Source: Enhydrobacter aerosaccus (lineage in GTDB: Bacteria > Pseudomonadota > Alphaproteobacteria > Reyranellales > Reyranellaceae). Taken from it: a stretch of DNA of 64,000 bases. The stretch's first letter is position 1; every line of letters begins with the position of its first letter. Below are positions 8,551 through 18,354 of this stretch, piece by piece. Below the pieces are notes generated by a model that worked only from the letters and a program-made list of their open reading frames with translations, made no database searches and was not told where the DNA came from. The DNA lies in assembly GCA_903832005.1 (NCBI GenBank), contig CAIKZO010000039.1, positions 1-64,000 on the forward strand, written 5' to 3'. A program made the translations under genes and the position numbers.

Positions 8551-9337
8551 GGGGTAAGGCCGAGAGCGTCAGGATCAAGGAGAGCTGGCGCACCGAATTC
8601 ACAATCGCCATGGCGACCGGGCTGCCGGTCTCGCGGTTCTGCGCGGAGACGGCGACGTCCTCCTTGAAGGTGAATCGGCCGAACGCTCCTTCGGCCTCCA
8701 GTTGGACGATGTGCGTGGTGATGGTCGGGTCGGCCACGATCACGACTCGTGTCCTGTCGCGGCCGAGGCCCGCGAGGTTGGCTGTGGCGGAAATATTGAA
8801 GTTCTCCGGATAGAGCCGCGCGCCTTCGCGCACCGGCCCATCGAACACCGTGTGCGGCTCTTCCAGCGAGTCGAGATCGACCAGCGTTTCCGCGGCGGTG
8901 CCCTTCCAGGCCGACGGATTCTTGCGCACTGTGGCAGTGATGCTGTCGAGACCATCGACGGCCGCCCTGCTGAAGGTGTCGAGCGTGCCGATACCGGCAG
9001 AGGGCAGGATCAGCTGCGTGCCGCTGGCTTTGGCGGCGGCCATCAGGCGGTCGAACAAAGCGATGTCGTTGAAGGCGCCGACGGAGGTGAGGAGAAAGTC
9101 GGCGCCGCTTTCGAGCACGCGTTGGCCATGCAGGCGCACCGCCTCGTCGCCGGCGCACTCGGCAACCGCATCGAAGGCGTGCGCGAAGAAGCGGTCGGGG
9201 TCGTGCGTGAGTTTGCCCCCTTGGCCCTGATCTGGGCGCGGCCGCTTCACCAACACCGAGACAAGCTCGATGTTCTCCAGGCCCGCTGCCTCGACATGCT
9301 TGCCGATGGCGCCGTAGCCGATCAGGCCAAGCTTCAA
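8513..9337 (-). CDS. nadX: Aspartate dehydrogenase-like protein (NadX/DUF108 family)
   Basis: A 274-residue NAD(P)-dependent dehydrogenase. The N-terminal Rossmann motif is GLIGYGAIGKH (residues 4-14); the central block has SAGIGTLDT and the segment GTAAETLVDLDSL; FNISATANLAGLGRDRTRVVIVADP is the substrate/cofactor region typical of L-aspartate dehydrogenase. Family members make iminoaspartate for NAD synthesis or deaminate related amino acids. The start ATG overlaps the amidase stop (ATGA), so it is translationally coupled to that gene. The last dozen codons (after TLSAL) lie within the intergenic element at 8392-8550 and look unlike the family's normal end. The role with an amidase suggests amide or amino acid catabolism rather than NAD synthesis (inference). 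Confidence 0.82.
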   Translation of the reverse strand: MKLGLIGYGAIGKHVEAAGLENIELVSVLVKRPRPDQGQGGKLTHDPDRFFAHAFDAVAECAGDEAVRLHGQRVLESGADFLLTSVGAFNDIALFDRLMAAAKASGTQLILPSAGIGTLDTFSRAAVDGLDSITATVRKNPSAWKGTAAETLVDLDSLEEPHTVFDGPVREGARLYPENFNISATANLAGLGRDRTRVVIVADPTITTHIVQLEAEGAFGRFTFKEDVAVSAQNRETGSPVAMAIVNSVRQLSLILTLSALPPRYSGGYRKQRF

Positions 9338-10614
9338 CGGAGACGCTCTTCCACCCAGCGCGCCCAGGCCACGAGCTGGTCGTCATCCTTGTGCGGGCCG
9401 ATCAGCTGCACCGCCAACGGCAACTCGAACGGTCCGGTGTTGAAGGGCAACGAGATGCAGGGCGAGCCCAGCAGCGTCCAGAAGCGGTTGAAGATCGGAT
9501 CGCCGGTGTAGCCAAGCCCGGCCGGTGCCTCGCCGCGCGCCGACGGCGCCAACAGGATGTCGAACTTCTCCCAGACGGCAGCGAGATCCTTCTTGGCGCG
9601 GTCACGTCGCTTCTTGGCGTCGGCGAGCTGGGCGCGCGTGACGCTGTCGCCCACCTCGAGCGAGGCCGTGAGGTTGACCGACAGCAGATGCGGGAAGCGC
9701 TCGCGCTCGGGGCCATAATGGTGCGTGGCTTCCTTGGTCATGACGCGATTGTGCGCGGTGATCAGGGCACTCCAGCTCTCGGGCATGTCCCACGCCCGCA
9801 CCTTGGCGCCGGCGACGCGCAACGTCTTGGCGGCAAGCTCGAGGTTCTTCTGGTTGTAGCGGTCCGCCATGTCCCACCATTGGGTCCGGCAAAAGCCGAT
9901 GCGCGGCGCACGGCCCTTGGTGGGCGGATCGGCCGGCGCGTGGCCGTAGGCGGCGCGGATCAGCGCCACGTCGTTGGCCTCGCGGGTGAAGAAGCCCAAG
10001 GTGTCGAGGCTCTTGGCATAGGTCTTCACGCCCGTCAGGTCGGCCCAGCCGTAGGTGCCCTTGTAGGCCACCACGCCGTTGAAGGCGCCGGGGCGGATCA
10101 CCGAGCCCGAGGTCTGGGTGCCGTAGCCGATTGGCGCCATGAAGTCGGCGACCGCGGCGGCCGAACCCGAGGAAGAGCCGGCGGGCGTATGGCGGACATT
10201 GTGCGGATTGTGCGTCTTGCCCGCATGGCCGCCGGCGAACTCGGTGGTCACCGACTTGCCGAGCACGATGGCGCCGGCTTGCAGGAGTTGCGTGACGCAA
10301 GCTGCGTCCTTGCCGGCAACGTGATCGCGATAGATTGGCGAGCCGCAGGTGGTGGGCAGCGTCCTGGTCGAGATGATGTCCTTCACGGCCAGCGGAATAC
10401 CGTGCAGCGGTCCCACCGGCCGGGCACGCTTGTCGAGCATCGCGGCGCGCTTCAGCGCGCCTTCGGCGTCGATCGCTTCCCAGGCGTGGACCTGGCCTTC
10501 GCGCTTGTCGATGCGCTCGAGGCAGGCCTCGACCATGTCGACGGCCTTCAGCCGCTTGTCGGCCATGCGCCGGACCGCTTCGCTGGCCGACAATTGGTTC
10601 GGCGATTTCGCCAT
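9334..10614 (-). CDS. Amidase signature family enzyme
   Basis: Cytoplasmic amidase (about 426 residues). The catalytic triad elements are visible: the first Lys in LAVKDIIS, then the Ser-rich HTPAGSSSGSAAAVAD with cis-Ser and Ser, and the oxyanion loop GYGTQTSGSVIRPGAFNG. It hydrolyses a carboxamide to acid plus ammonia; the substrate cannot be read. I chose the ATG at 10614 because AAGGGGGAAG lies about seven bases upstream; an in-frame start 11 codons earlier lacks this. The stop overlaps the start of the aspartate-dehydrogenase-like gene. It diverges from the VOC gene. Confidence 0.87.
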   Translation of the reverse strand: MAKSPNQLSASEAVRRMADKRLKAVDMVEACLERIDKREGQVHAWEAIDAEGALKRAAMLDKRARPVGPLHGIPLAVKDIISTRTLPTTCGSPIYRDHVAGKDAACVTQLLQAGAIVLGKSVTTEFAGGHAGKTHNPHNVRHTPAGSSSGSAAAVADFMAPIGYGTQTSGSVIRPGAFNGVVAYKGTYGWADLTGVKTYAKSLDTLGFFTREANDVALIRAAYGHAPADPPTKGRAPRIGFCRTQWWDMADRYNQKNLELAAKTLRVAGAKVRAWDMPESWSALITAHNRVMTKEATHHYGPERERFPHLLSVNLTASLEVGDSVTRAQLADAKKRRDRAKKDLAAVWEKFDILLAPSARGEAPAGLGYTGDPIFNRFWTLLGSPCISLPFNTGPFELPLAVQLIGPHKDDDQLVAWARWVEERLR

Positions 10615-10658
10615 GCGTTCTTCCCCCTTACGCTTGGTTGGGTCCATGATGCTACCCC

Positions 10659-11210
10659 ATGAACATACCCTTCGCCGTCCGTAAAATCGGCCATGCCGTT
10701 ATTTTCGCGTCCGACCTCGAACGGTCGAAGCGCTTCTACATCGACGTGCTGGGCTTCAAGGTGTCGGACACCTACGACGGCTCGATGATGCCGGGCGGGA
10801 TGATTTTCCTGCGCTGCAACGCTGACCATCATTGCCTGGCGCTGGTCGGCGGCGGCAGCGAGCAGCAGGACAAGAGCCTGCATCATCTCGCCTTCGAGGT
10901 GGCAAGCCTCGACGACGTGTTCCATGCGCGCGACCATCTCGTGAAGCATGGCGCCAAGATCACCTACCAGGGCCGCCGCCGCGCCGGCTGCCAGGTCTCG
11001 GTCGAATTCCTCGATCCCGACGGCCACCATCTCGAACTCTATTGGGGCGTCGACCAGATCGGTGCCGACGACCGCTCGCGCCCGTGGGACGAGTGGCGCC
11101 AGACGGCGACTCTCGAGGACGCCGTGAAGAATGCTCCGCGGGGACAGGACACGACGTTGCACGATGCGGCACTCAGGGCGCGCATCGAAGGAGGAACGGA
11201 CAGGTCATGA
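10659..11210 (+). CDS. VOC (glyoxalase/dioxygenase) superfamily protein
   Basis: A 183-residue vicinal-oxygen-chelate protein with one recognisable beta-alpha-beta-beta-beta pair: KIGHAVIFASDLERSKRFYIDVLGF at the N-terminus (first metal His in GHAV), a second His in SLHHLAFEV and the terminal acidic ligand in DPDGHHLELYWG. Members are metal-dependent dioxygenases, isomerases or resistance proteins. The last 50 residues (PWDEWRQTATLEDAVK) form a charged tail outside the fold. Its stop overlaps the ATG of the Bug receptor gene, so the two are coupled and may deal with the same compound. Confidence 0.82.
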   Translation: MNIPFAVRKIGHAVIFASDLERSKRFYIDVLGFKVSDTYDGSMMPGGMIFLRCNADHHCLALVGGGSEQQDKSLHHLAFEVASLDDVFHARDHLVKHGAKITYQGRRRAGCQVSVEFLDPDGHHLELYWGVDQIGADDRSRPWDEWRQTATLEDAVKNAPRGQDTTLHDAALRARIEGGTDRS

Positions 11211-12181
11211 AGTTCGGACGACGCGTATTTGTCGGAGCGGCCGCGAGTGCGGCGATTGTTTCCAGAGCCCGGGCCGAAGACTTTCCCAACAAGCCGCTGC
11301 GTATCCTGGTGCCGTTCACACCGGGCGGCACCACCGACATCCTGGCGCGCGAGATCGCGGCCAAGCTGCAGATCGCCTTCAACCAGAGCGTCATCGTCGA
11401 CAACAAGCCGGGCGCGGGCGGCACCGTGGGCTGCGAGATGGTGGCCCGGGCCGAGCCCGACGGTTACCTGATGCTGATGGGCCATATCGGCACCTTGGCC
11501 ATCAACCCGCTGGTCTATCCGACCCACAGCTACGACCCGATCAAGGGGTGGACCGGCATCTCCTACTGCGCGAACGTGCCCAATGTGCTCGCGGTGAATG
11601 CCGCCAACGTGCCGGCGACGACCGTGCAGGAGCTGGTGGCGCTGGCCAAGGCAAAGCCCGGCGCGCTGGCCTACGGCACCGGCGGCACGGCGACGGCCTC
11701 GCATCTCGCTGCGGCCTATTTCGCCTATGCGACGGGCACGGAGTTCCTGCACGTCCCCTACAAGGGCACCGCGCCCTTCGTGAACGACCTTCTGGGCGGC
11801 CAGCTGCAGATGGGCTTCACCGGCGCGCCGGTCGTGATGCCACTGGCCAAGCAGGGCCGCCTGCGGGCGCTCGGCATTTCCAGCGCCAAGCGGTCGAGCG
11901 CTTTCCCCGAGCTGCCGACCATCGCCGAGTCGGGCTATCCGGGCTTCGAGGCCGATCAGTGGTACGGCATCACCGGCCCGGCCGGCATCGATCCCGCGAT
12001 CACCAAAAAGCTCAACGCCGAGATCAACAAGGCGCTGGATTCGGCCGACGTGCGGGCACGGCTGGAGAAGGAAGGCGGCGAGCCGGTGATCCTGCCGCCC
12101 GAGGCGCTCGAGAAGCAGCTCGCCAGCGAGATCGATCGTTGGCGACCCGTCGTGAAGGCCGCCAACATCAGGCTGGAGTGA
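11207..12181 (+). CDS. Bug/TctC-family periplasmic receptor
   Basis: Second orphan Bug receptor in the window (324 residues). The N-terminus has a twin-Arg-type signal (FGRRVFVG, residues 3-10; cleavage near ARAED). The mature start FPNKPLRILVPFTPGGTTDILAREIA, then VDNKPGAGG, YKGTAPFVNDLLGGQLQMGF and a C-terminal EIDRW are family hallmarks. The ATG overlaps the VOC stop by ATGA. A strong hairpin follows the gene. The ligand is probably a carboxylate handled by the VOC protein or by enzymes encoded elsewhere. Confidence 0.9.
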   Translation: MKFGRRVFVGAAASAAIVSRARAEDFPNKPLRILVPFTPGGTTDILAREIAAKLQIAFNQSVIVDNKPGAGGTVGCEMVARAEPDGYLMLMGHIGTLAINPLVYPTHSYDPIKGWTGISYCANVPNVLAVNAANVPATTVQELVALAKAKPGALAYGTGGTATASHLAAAYFAYATGTEFLHVPYKGTAPFVNDLLGGQLQMGFTGAPVVMPLAKQGRLRALGISSAKRSSAFPELPTIAESGYPGFEADQWYGITGPAGIDPAITKKLNAEINKALDSADVRARLEKEGGEPVILPPEALEKQLASEIDRWRPVVKAANIRLE

Positions 12182-12186
12182 TTTCG

Positions 12187-12214
12187 TTTCCTCCCCATTC
12201 AAATGGGGAGGAAA
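12187..12214. terminator. Hairpin terminator between convergent genes
   Basis: TTTCCTCCCCAT (12187-12198) and ATGGGGAGGAAA (12203-12214) form a perfect 12-bp stem with a TCAA loop. The A/T ends give T tracts on both strands, so it can serve as a bidirectional terminator for the Bug gene (plus) and the RND pump (minus). A related CCTCCCC/GGGGAGG hairpin lies after kdpE. Confidence 0.6.
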
Positions 12215-12217
12215 GAT

Positions 12218-15200
12218 TTAGTGCACTGTCGGCTCTGTCGGCGTCGGCTTGGCGGCAGCCTTGCCGCCGATCATGCCTTTGACCTTTTCGCGCAGGCTCT
12301 GGAAGGTCACGTACAGGCCCGGGATCACGAAGATGCCGAGGAACGAGGCCGCGATCATGCCGCCGAACACGGCGGTGCCGACGGCGCGCTGCGTGGCGGC
12401 GCCGGCCCCGGTCGCGATCACCAGCGGGATCAGGCCGCAGATGAAGGCGAAGGACGTCATCATCACGGCGCGGAAGCGCAGGTGCGCCGCCTCGGTCGCG
12501 GCTTGCACGATGTCCTTGCCTTCTGCCCGGATCTCCATCGCGAACTCGACGATCAGGATGGCGTTCTTGGCCGCCAGCGCGATCAGCACGACGATGCCGA
12601 TCTGGGCGTAGAGGTTGTTGTCGAGGCCGCTCACCCAGAGGGCGAACATCGCGCCGAACAGGCCGACGGCGACCGAGAGGAGGGCGGCAATCGGGATTGC
12701 CGTGCTCTCGTAGAGTGCGACCAAGAACAGGTAGGCGAACACCACCGCCAGCACCAGGATGAAGCCGGTCTGGCCGGACGCCGCCTTCTCCTGCAACGCC
12801 GTGCCCGTCCATTCGTAGGTGTAGCCGGTGGGCAGCGTTGTCTTGGCGAGATTTTCCATCGCCGCGAGCGCCTGGCCGGTCGAGTAACCGGGAGCGGGCG
12901 AGCCGTTCAGGGTCACCGAGCGCAGGTTGTTGTAGCGGATCACCGAGCTCGGCGCCGTGATCATCTCGATATTGGCGACGGCCTGCAACGGCACGAGATC
13001 GCCGTCCTTGGTGCGCAGCCGCACGCGATAGACGTCGTTGAAGGTCGAGCGGTCGGCCGCGTCGGCCTGCACCTTCACCTGCCAGACCTTGCCGAACAGG
13101 TTGAAGTCGTTGACGTAGGTGCCGCCCATCGAGGTCTGCAGCGCGGAGAAGATGTCCGAGATGCCGATGCCCAGCGCCTGGGCGCGCTCGCGGTCGATCT
13201 TGAGATTGATCTGCGGCGTGGCGGCGCCGTAGGTCGTGAAGACGCCGGACAGCTGCGGCACCTTGCTGGCCGCCAGCATCAGCCCGCGCGTCACCTCGGC
13301 CAGCTGTGCCGGATCGGCGCCGGTCAGGCTCTCGACCTGGAACTCGAAGCCGGAGGCGTTGCCGAGGCCCGAGATCGGCGGCAGGTTGAAGGCGAAGACA
13401 TTGGCCGCCGAGACCTGCGCGAAGGCGGTGTTCATCTCTTTCAATGCCGTGAACACCGACAGCGACGTGTCCTTGCGCTGGTCGAACGGCTTCAGGGCCG
13501 CGATGACGAGCGCGCGGTTGGGCTGGGCGAGACCGTCGAGCAGGCTGAAGCCGGAAACCGTGAACAGGTTCTGCAGCCACGGCTTGCCCGTGATCATGCC
13601 TTCGACCTGCTGGAGCGCGACCAGGGTGCGGCTGGTCGAGGCGGCATCGGGAAGCTGCAGCTCGGCCATGAAGACGCCCTGGTCCTCGTCGGGCAGGAAG
13701 CCCGAGGGCACCAGGCCGCCCACGCCGACGGTGGCCACGGCGAAGCCGACGACCAGCAGCAGCGCGATGGCGCGGCGGGCGAGTGGCGTCACCAGCCGCA
13801 CGTAGCCGTCGCGGCTCCAGTCGATCTTGGCTTGCAGCCACGCCATTACGCCCGTCGGCTTCTTCTTGTGGCGCAGGATCAGCGAGCAGAGCGCGGGCGA
13901 GAGGGTGAGCGCGTTGATGGCGGAGATCACCATCGACACCGCCACGGCCACGGCGAACTGCTTGTAGAGTTCGCCGGTGATGCCGGGGATGAACATGGTC
14001 GGCACGAACACCGACAGCAGCACCAGGGTGATGGCGATGATCGGGCCGGTGACCTGGCCCATGGCCTTTTCGGTCGCTTCGGCGGGGGTGAGGTTGGGCT
14101 CGTGCTCGAGGATATGCTCGACCGCCTCGACCACGACGATGGCGTCGTCGACCACGATGCCGATCGCCAGCACCAGGGCCAGCAGCGACACGGTGTTGGC
14201 CGAGAAGCCCAGCGCCAGCATGACGGCGAAGGTGCCGACCAGGGCGACGGGCACGGCGATGATCGGGATGATGGTCGCGCGCAGGTTGCCCAGGAACACG
14301 AAGACCACGATGGCGACCAGGACAAAGGCCTCGAGCAGCGTATGGATGACGCTGGTGATGGTCGCCTGCACGAACACCGTGGTGTCGTACATCACGTCGT
14401 AGGCGACGCCGTCGGTGAAGCGCGGCGCCATTTCCGCCAGGGCTTTGCTGACTCCCTTGGCCGTTTCGAGCGCATTGGCGCCCGGCAACTGGTAGATCGC
14501 GATGCCGGTGGCCGGACTGCCGTTGTAGCGGGCCGACTGGTCGCTGGTCTTGGCGCCGAGCTCGACCCTGGCGATGTCCTTGATGCGGACCAGGCCGCCG
14601 TCGCTGGTGGCGCGCACGACGATGTTCTCGAACTCTTCCACCGTGACGAGACGGCCCTGGGTCGAGATGTTGAGCTGCATTTCGACGTCGGTGCTGAGTG
14701 GCGCCGCGCCGATGCGGCCGACCGCGGCCTGGGTGTTCTGCGCCTGTACCGCTTTCACGACGTCGGCGGAGGTGATGTCGAGGCTCGACATGCGGTCGAG
14801 GTTCATCCAGATGCGCATCGAATAGTCGAGCGGACCGAACAGGCTCGCCTCGCCGACGCCGGGCACGCGCTTCAGCGTGTCGAGGATGTTGATGGTGGCG
14901 AAGTTCGACAGGAACAGCGCGTCGCGGTCGCCCTTAGGCGAATAGACCGCGACCACCTGCAACAGTGAGGACGACTGCTTCTTCACCGTGACGCCGGCCT
15001 GCTGGACCTCCTGCGGCAGGGTGGCCATCGCCTGGTTGACGCGGTTGTTGACGTTCACCGTGTTGAGGTCGGCGTTGGAGCCGACGTTGAAGCTCACCGT
15101 CAGGCTGTAACTGCCGTCGCCGCCCGAGGTCGACTTCATGTAGAGCATGCCTTCGACGCCGTTGACCTGGGCTTCGATGACCTGCGCCACGCTCTCCTCG

Positions 15201-15376
15201 ACCGCCTTGGCCGAAGCGCCGGGATAGACCGCGTTCACCTTGACCTGCGGCGGCACGATGTCGGGGAACTGGGCGACCGGCAGCGCGCCCATGGCGATGA
15301 TGCCGGCGATCGAGATCACGGTCGAAATGACGAACGCCAGCCGCGGCCGGCGAATGAAGACCGACGAGATGGTCAT
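12218..15376 (-). CDS. RND multidrug efflux pump, HAE1 family (AcrB/MexB-like)
   Basis: Inner-membrane proton/drug antiporter of 1052 residues, the normal length. It starts with [23 protein letters not shown], the first TM helix, has the proton-relay Asp pair in [17 protein letters not shown] (TM4), the pore-domain [12 protein letters not shown] region, and a second TM block ending with IPGLYVTFQ. Twelve TM helices and two large periplasmic loops can be followed. It follows the periplasmic adaptor gene by four bases and must form a tripartite complex with an outer-membrane channel that is not encoded here. Likely substrates are lipophilic drugs, dyes or detergents. Confidence 0.93.
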   Translation of the reverse strand: MTISSVFIRRPRLAFVISTVISIAGIIAMGALPVAQFPDIVPPQVKVNAVYPGASAKAVEESVAQVIEAQVNGVEGMLYMKSTSGGDGSYSLTVSFNVGSNADLNTVNVNNRVNQAMATLPQEVQQAGVTVKKQSSSLLQVVAVYSPKGDRDALFLSNFATINILDTLKRVPGVGEASLFGPLDYSMRIWMNLDRMSSLDITSADVVKAVQAQNTQAAVGRIGAAPLSTDVEMQLNISTQGRLVTVEEFENIVVRATSDGGLVRIKDIARVELGAKTSDQSARYNGSPATGIAIYQLPGANALETAKGVSKALAEMAPRFTDGVAYDVMYDTTVFVQATITSVIHTLLEAFVLVAIVVFVFLGNLRATIIPIIAVPVALVGTFAVMLALGFSANTVSLLALVLAIGIVVDDAIVVVEAVEHILEHEPNLTPAEATEKAMGQVTGPIIAITLVLLSVFVPTMFIPGITGELYKQFAVAVAVSMVISAINALTLSPALCSLILRHKKKPTGVMAWLQAKIDWSRDGYVRLVTPLARRAIALLLVVGFAVATVGVGGLVPSGFLPDEDQGVFMAELQLPDAASTSRTLVALQQVEGMITGKPWLQNLFTVSGFSLLDGLAQPNRALVIAALKPFDQRKDTSLSVFTALKEMNTAFAQVSAANVFAFNLPPISGLGNASGFEFQVESLTGADPAQLAEVTRGLMLAASKVPQLSGVFTTYGAATPQINLKIDRERAQALGIGISDIFSALQTSMGGTYVNDFNLFGKVWQVKVQADAADRSTFNDVYRVRLRTKDGDLVPLQAVANIEMITAPSSVIRYNNLRSVTLNGSPAPGYSTGQALAAMENLAKTTLPTGYTYEWTGTALQEKAASGQTGFILVLAVVFAYLFLVALYESTAIPIAALLSVAVGLFGAMFALWVSGLDNNLYAQIGIVVLIALAAKNAILIVEFAMEIRAEGKDIVQAATEAAHLRFRAVMMTSFAFICGLIPLVIATGAGAATQRAVGTAVFGGMIAASFLGIFVIPGLYVTFQSLREKVKGMIGGKAAAKPTPTEPTVH

Positions 15377-15380
15377 CGGA

Positions 15381-16544
15381 TCACCGCTTCGGCGAGGGAG
15401 CGGGGGCGGAAGAGGGGGAAGCGAGAGGGGGCGGCGCCTCGCTCGGGTTAACCGTCATGCCGGGCCGCACTTTCTGCTGGCCCTGGACGATGACCTTGTC
15501 GCCCGCCTTCAGCCCGTCCTCGACGGCGGTGAGGGCGTCGCGCGACACGCCTTGCTTGATCCGGCGCTGCTCGACCACGTTCTTGTCGGTGACGACGTAG
15601 ACGAACGCACCGCTCTGGTCGATCGCGATCGCCGACTGCTGGACCGCCAGAACCTTCGGCGGGTCCTTGGGCTCGAGCACGACCCGCAGCGTCTGACCGT
15701 CGGTCAAGGTGTTGTCGGTATTGTCGAACAGGGCGCGCACGCTCTGGCCGTCGGTCTTGGAGTCGACGGTGACGTCGATGAAGTCGAGCTTGCCCTTTTC
15801 CTTGTAGAGGCTGCCGTCGGCCAGCCTGAGCTGGACCACCAAGGTCTCGCCGGCGGTGTTTTCGCGCTTGGCCTCGAGCAACTCGCGCTGGGTCACGGGA
15901 AAGAGCACACGCATGGGATGCTCGGTCACCGCGGTGGCCAGCACGCCCGAATCGGGGCCGACGACGTTGCCCGGCGAGACCATGGCGCGGCCGATGCGGC
16001 CGGTGATGGGCGAGCGGATCTCGGTGTAGGAAAGACTGATCTCGGCATCGCGCAGGTCGGCCTCGGCCTGTTCGACGGTGGCCTTGGCCTGCAAGTGCTC
16101 GCTCAGGCGCTGGTCGTAGGTGACCTGCGTGCCGTTGTTGGTGCGCAGCAGCTCGGAAGCGCGCTTCAGCTGTCCTTCGGCATTTACCAGCGCGGCCTTG
16201 GCGGCATCGCGTACCGCGGTCTTCTGGTCGACCGCCGCCTGGTAGGGCTCACGCTCGATGGTGAAGAGGATCTGGCCTTCCTTTACCGCATCGCCGTCCG
16301 TGAATTTGCGCGGGCCGAGGTAGCCCTTCACGCGGGCGCGCAGCTCGACCTTGTCGATGGCGGAGGCACGGCCGATGAACTCCATTTGGGCGGCTAGCGG
16401 CTTGGCTTCGATCGTCTGGACCAGGACGGCGGGCGGTGGTCCCGCCTGCTGGGCCTCAGCCGCTTGCCCAATCGCCATTGCCAGCAGCCCTGCCGTCGCG
16501 AGAGCTGCCCTCAGAGCAACCGTCGCCGAACGTCGCTTATTCAT
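15381..16544 (-). CDS. RND efflux periplasmic adaptor (AcrA/MexA-like membrane fusion protein)
   Basis: Adaptor subunit of the pump encoded downstream. The signal peptide covers about residues 1-32 (cleavage near AEAQQ). Seen: the first barrel/lipoyl half ([21 protein letters not shown]), an alpha-hairpin domain rich in Ala/Lys/Glu (residues about 95-165), the second lipoyl half with [22 protein letters not shown], and a Pro/Ser/Ala-rich tail. No lipobox Cys is seen, unlike AcrA. The ATG at 16544 is preceded by GGGGACGAG; a TTG six codons upstream is less likely. It is divergent from the TPR-Kazal gene, with no TetR-type repressor adjacent. Confidence 0.9.
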   Translation of the reverse strand: MNKRRSATVALRAALATAGLLAMAIGQAAEAQQAGPPPAVLVQTIEAKPLAAQMEFIGRASAIDKVELRARVKGYLGPRKFTDGDAVKEGQILFTIEREPYQAAVDQKTAVRDAAKAALVNAEGQLKRASELLRTNNGTQVTYDQRLSEHLQAKATVEQAEADLRDAEISLSYTEIRSPITGRIGRAMVSPGNVVGPDSGVLATAVTEHPMRVLFPVTQRELLEAKRENTAGETLVVQLRLADGSLYKEKGKLDFIDVTVDSKTDGQSVRALFDNTDNTLTDGQTLRVVLEPKDPPKVLAVQQSAIAIDQSGAFVYVVTDKNVVEQRRIKQGVSRDALTAVEDGLKAGDKVIVQGQQKVRPGMTVNPSEAPPPLASPSSAPAPSPKR

Positions 16545-16659
16545 CGTCTCGTCCCCACTCAACTTCTTGTAGACACTGCCTTATTTAGGCAAAACGGTCA
16601 CTGTATTTCCCGTCATCGGCTATGATGCAACCCGAGTGAATCGCGGAGAAAACATTGTG

Positions 16660-18075
16660 ATGGCGGCGTTACGCCGATACCTGACGATCGCATCGTTCGT
16701 CCTGCTCGCATCGGTCGGTGCGGCTGTGGCGCAGGTGCCGGGCGATCCGGTGGCCCAGCAGAAGGCCTATGCGACGATCCTGGCTACGCCTGACGCCACC
16801 AAGCGGGCGGAAGCGCTGGAGATGTTCATTGCCTACTATCCGAACAGCCCGCTGGTTCTGCGCGCCCAAGAGCAGCTCATGGCGTCGTGGCAGGCGGCAA
16901 AGGAGCCGGCCAAGGCGGACGCGACGGCGACCAAGTTGCTGCAGGTCGATCCCGGCAACGTGCGCGCGCTGGCCAACAAGGTCTATGTCGGCCGCTCGCG
17001 CCTGGCCGCCGGCGACGTGGCGGGCCTTGCCGCCGTGGTGGCTCTGGCCGAGCGCGGGATCGCCGCCCTGCCGAAATGGCAGAGGCCCGAGGGCGTCACC
17101 GACCAGGATTTCGCCCGGCTGAAGCTGCAGGCGGCGGCGATCTTCGACAGCGTGCTGGCCTTCGCCGCCCAACAGGCCAAGGACTACCCCAAGGCGCGGC
17201 GCTATTACCTCGATTCGGTCACCATCGATCCGACCAACCTGCAGGACATCTATCAGCTCTCGGTCGTGATGCTGGAGAACGCGCCGCTCGATCCGCTGGG
17301 CTTCTGGTACGCCGCGCGGGCGATCGGCCTCGCGCGCGCGACCAAGAACGACCAGGCCGCCGCCGGCATCGATAAATACGCGCGCGCCCGCTATCACGCC
17401 TATCACGGCAGCGAGGAAGGCTGGGAGGCGCTGCTGGCGCGCGTTGGCGCGGGCAGCCAGCGCATTCCACCGGAGAACTTCGCCGCCTCGATCTCGCGCG
17501 CGCTGACCACGGCGGAGGCCGCCGTCCAGGCGGTGGCCGAACACGATCCAGGCAGCCTGTCGTTCGCCGACTGGGAATTCATCCTTGCCCAACGCGACGT
17601 CTCGCCGGCCAACAAGGACGCCGCCGAAAAAGTCTGGAAGGCGATCGGCGAGAAGCAGAAGGGCGGCGAGGCGCGTCTCAAGATCTCGGTGAAGGTGATC
17701 ACGGTCAGCGCCGAGCGTCTGACGGCGGCGATCACCGACGAGAACCAGGCGACCAACACACCCGATCTCGACATCGCGATGGCCCGTCCGCTGACGCCCT
17801 TGCCGTCGCCCGGCGTGAAGATCGCGATCATCGGCGTGCTGAGCGATTATCAGCCCAAGCCGTTCCTGTTCCGGTTGACCCAGGGCGAACTCGCCGACGA
17901 ATCGCTGCCGATCGCCGGCGGCGCCTGCGCCAGCCCGCGGCCGCAGATGTGCACGCGCGATTTCCGCCCGGCCTGCGGCGTGCTGCACAACGGCACGCGC
18001 AAGACCTACAGCAATGCCTGCTCCGCCTGCGCCGACCCCGAGGTCGAAAGCCAGGCCGCCGGCGCCTGTCCCTGA
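16660..18075 (+). CDS. Exported TPR-like protein with a C-terminal Kazal-type domain
   Basis: A 471-residue secreted protein. The signal peptide is MAALRRYLTIASFVLLASVG-like (cleavage near AVAQ). Residues about 35-290 are helical, TPR-like repeats (for example LRAQEQLMASWQAAKEPAKADATATKLL and a canonical DYPKARRYYLDSVTIDPTN). The final 50 residues carry six Cys with the Kazal order C-x7-C-x7-C-x14-C-x2-C-x12-C, including the typical RPACG and YSNAC. Kazal domains block serine proteases by a substrate-like loop; the P1 residue here would be near CTRDF. The combination with TPRs is unusual. GTG starts at 16636 and 16657 are possible; the ATG has a usable GGAGA upstream. Confidence 0.75.
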   Translation: MAALRRYLTIASFVLLASVGAAVAQVPGDPVAQQKAYATILATPDATKRAEALEMFIAYYPNSPLVLRAQEQLMASWQAAKEPAKADATATKLLQVDPGNVRALANKVYVGRSRLAAGDVAGLAAVVALAERGIAALPKWQRPEGVTDQDFARLKLQAAAIFDSVLAFAAQQAKDYPKARRYYLDSVTIDPTNLQDIYQLSVVMLENAPLDPLGFWYAARAIGLARATKNDQAAAGIDKYARARYHAYHGSEEGWEALLARVGAGSQRIPPENFAASISRALTTAEAAVQAVAEHDPGSLSFADWEFILAQRDVSPANKDAAEKVWKAIGEKQKGGEARLKISVKVITVSAERLTAAITDENQATNTPDLDIAMARPLTPLPSPGVKIAIIGVLSDYQPKPFLFRLTQGELADESLPIAGGACASPRPQMCTRDFRPACGVLHNGTRKTYSNACSACADPEVESQAAGACP

Positions 18076-18170
18076 CAGTAACGACCGTAATAAGGGTTCC
18101 GGCTCAACGCGCGTAAAATGGCGCGCATGATCACGATCGCACGTCGGGATGACAGGGTGCGGTTTCCGAC

Positions 18171-18197
18171 AACGGTTTTTAAACCGTGAAAACCGTT
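18171..18197. repeat. Nested palindrome in the gap after the TPR-Kazal gene
   Basis: AACGGTTTT (18171-18179) and AAAACCGTT (18189-18197) are a perfect 9-bp inverted repeat; inside it CGGTTT-TT-AAACCG (18173-18186) is a second perfect palindrome that competes with the first. Two alternative pairings over the same bases suggest a protein-binding operator or a switchable hairpin rather than a plain terminator. The 279-base gap 18076-18354 has no gene; this and the TCGCGA cluster are its only notable contents. Confidence 0.45.
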
Positions 18198-18252
18198 CAT
18201 GATTGCTGTGAGATTGGGATGCATTTACCGGCAACTGCCGTGCATGCACCGG

Positions 18253-18344
18253 CTCGCGAGCCCTCGCGAGGCGCTCGCGAGGAATGGGCTTCAATGCCGA
18301 TGGTGTCAGGCTCCGAGGCGATTCCTCGCGAGGCCTGATTTTTT
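18253..18344. repeat. Four CTCGCGAG palindromes and a hairpin followed by a T tract
   Basis: The 8-bp palindrome CTCGCGAG occurs at 18253, 18263, 18274 and 18325; the first three are spaced 10 and 11 bases, one helical turn apart. The last two are part of a perfect 12-bp inverted repeat (18274-18285 with 18321-18332) that encloses 35 bases and is followed by six T at 18339-18344. This may be a terminator for plus-strand transcription, a cluster of protein sites, or both. Confidence 0.45.
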
Positions 18345-18354
18345 CGCGGACGTC

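Noticed and set aside
12203..14968. Long plus-strand open frame (over 900 codons) opposite the RND pump
   Set aside because: It is antisense to a well-conserved gene, is His/Asp/Arg/Gly-rich as expected from reversed GC-rich codons, and has no ribosome-binding site or family resemblance.
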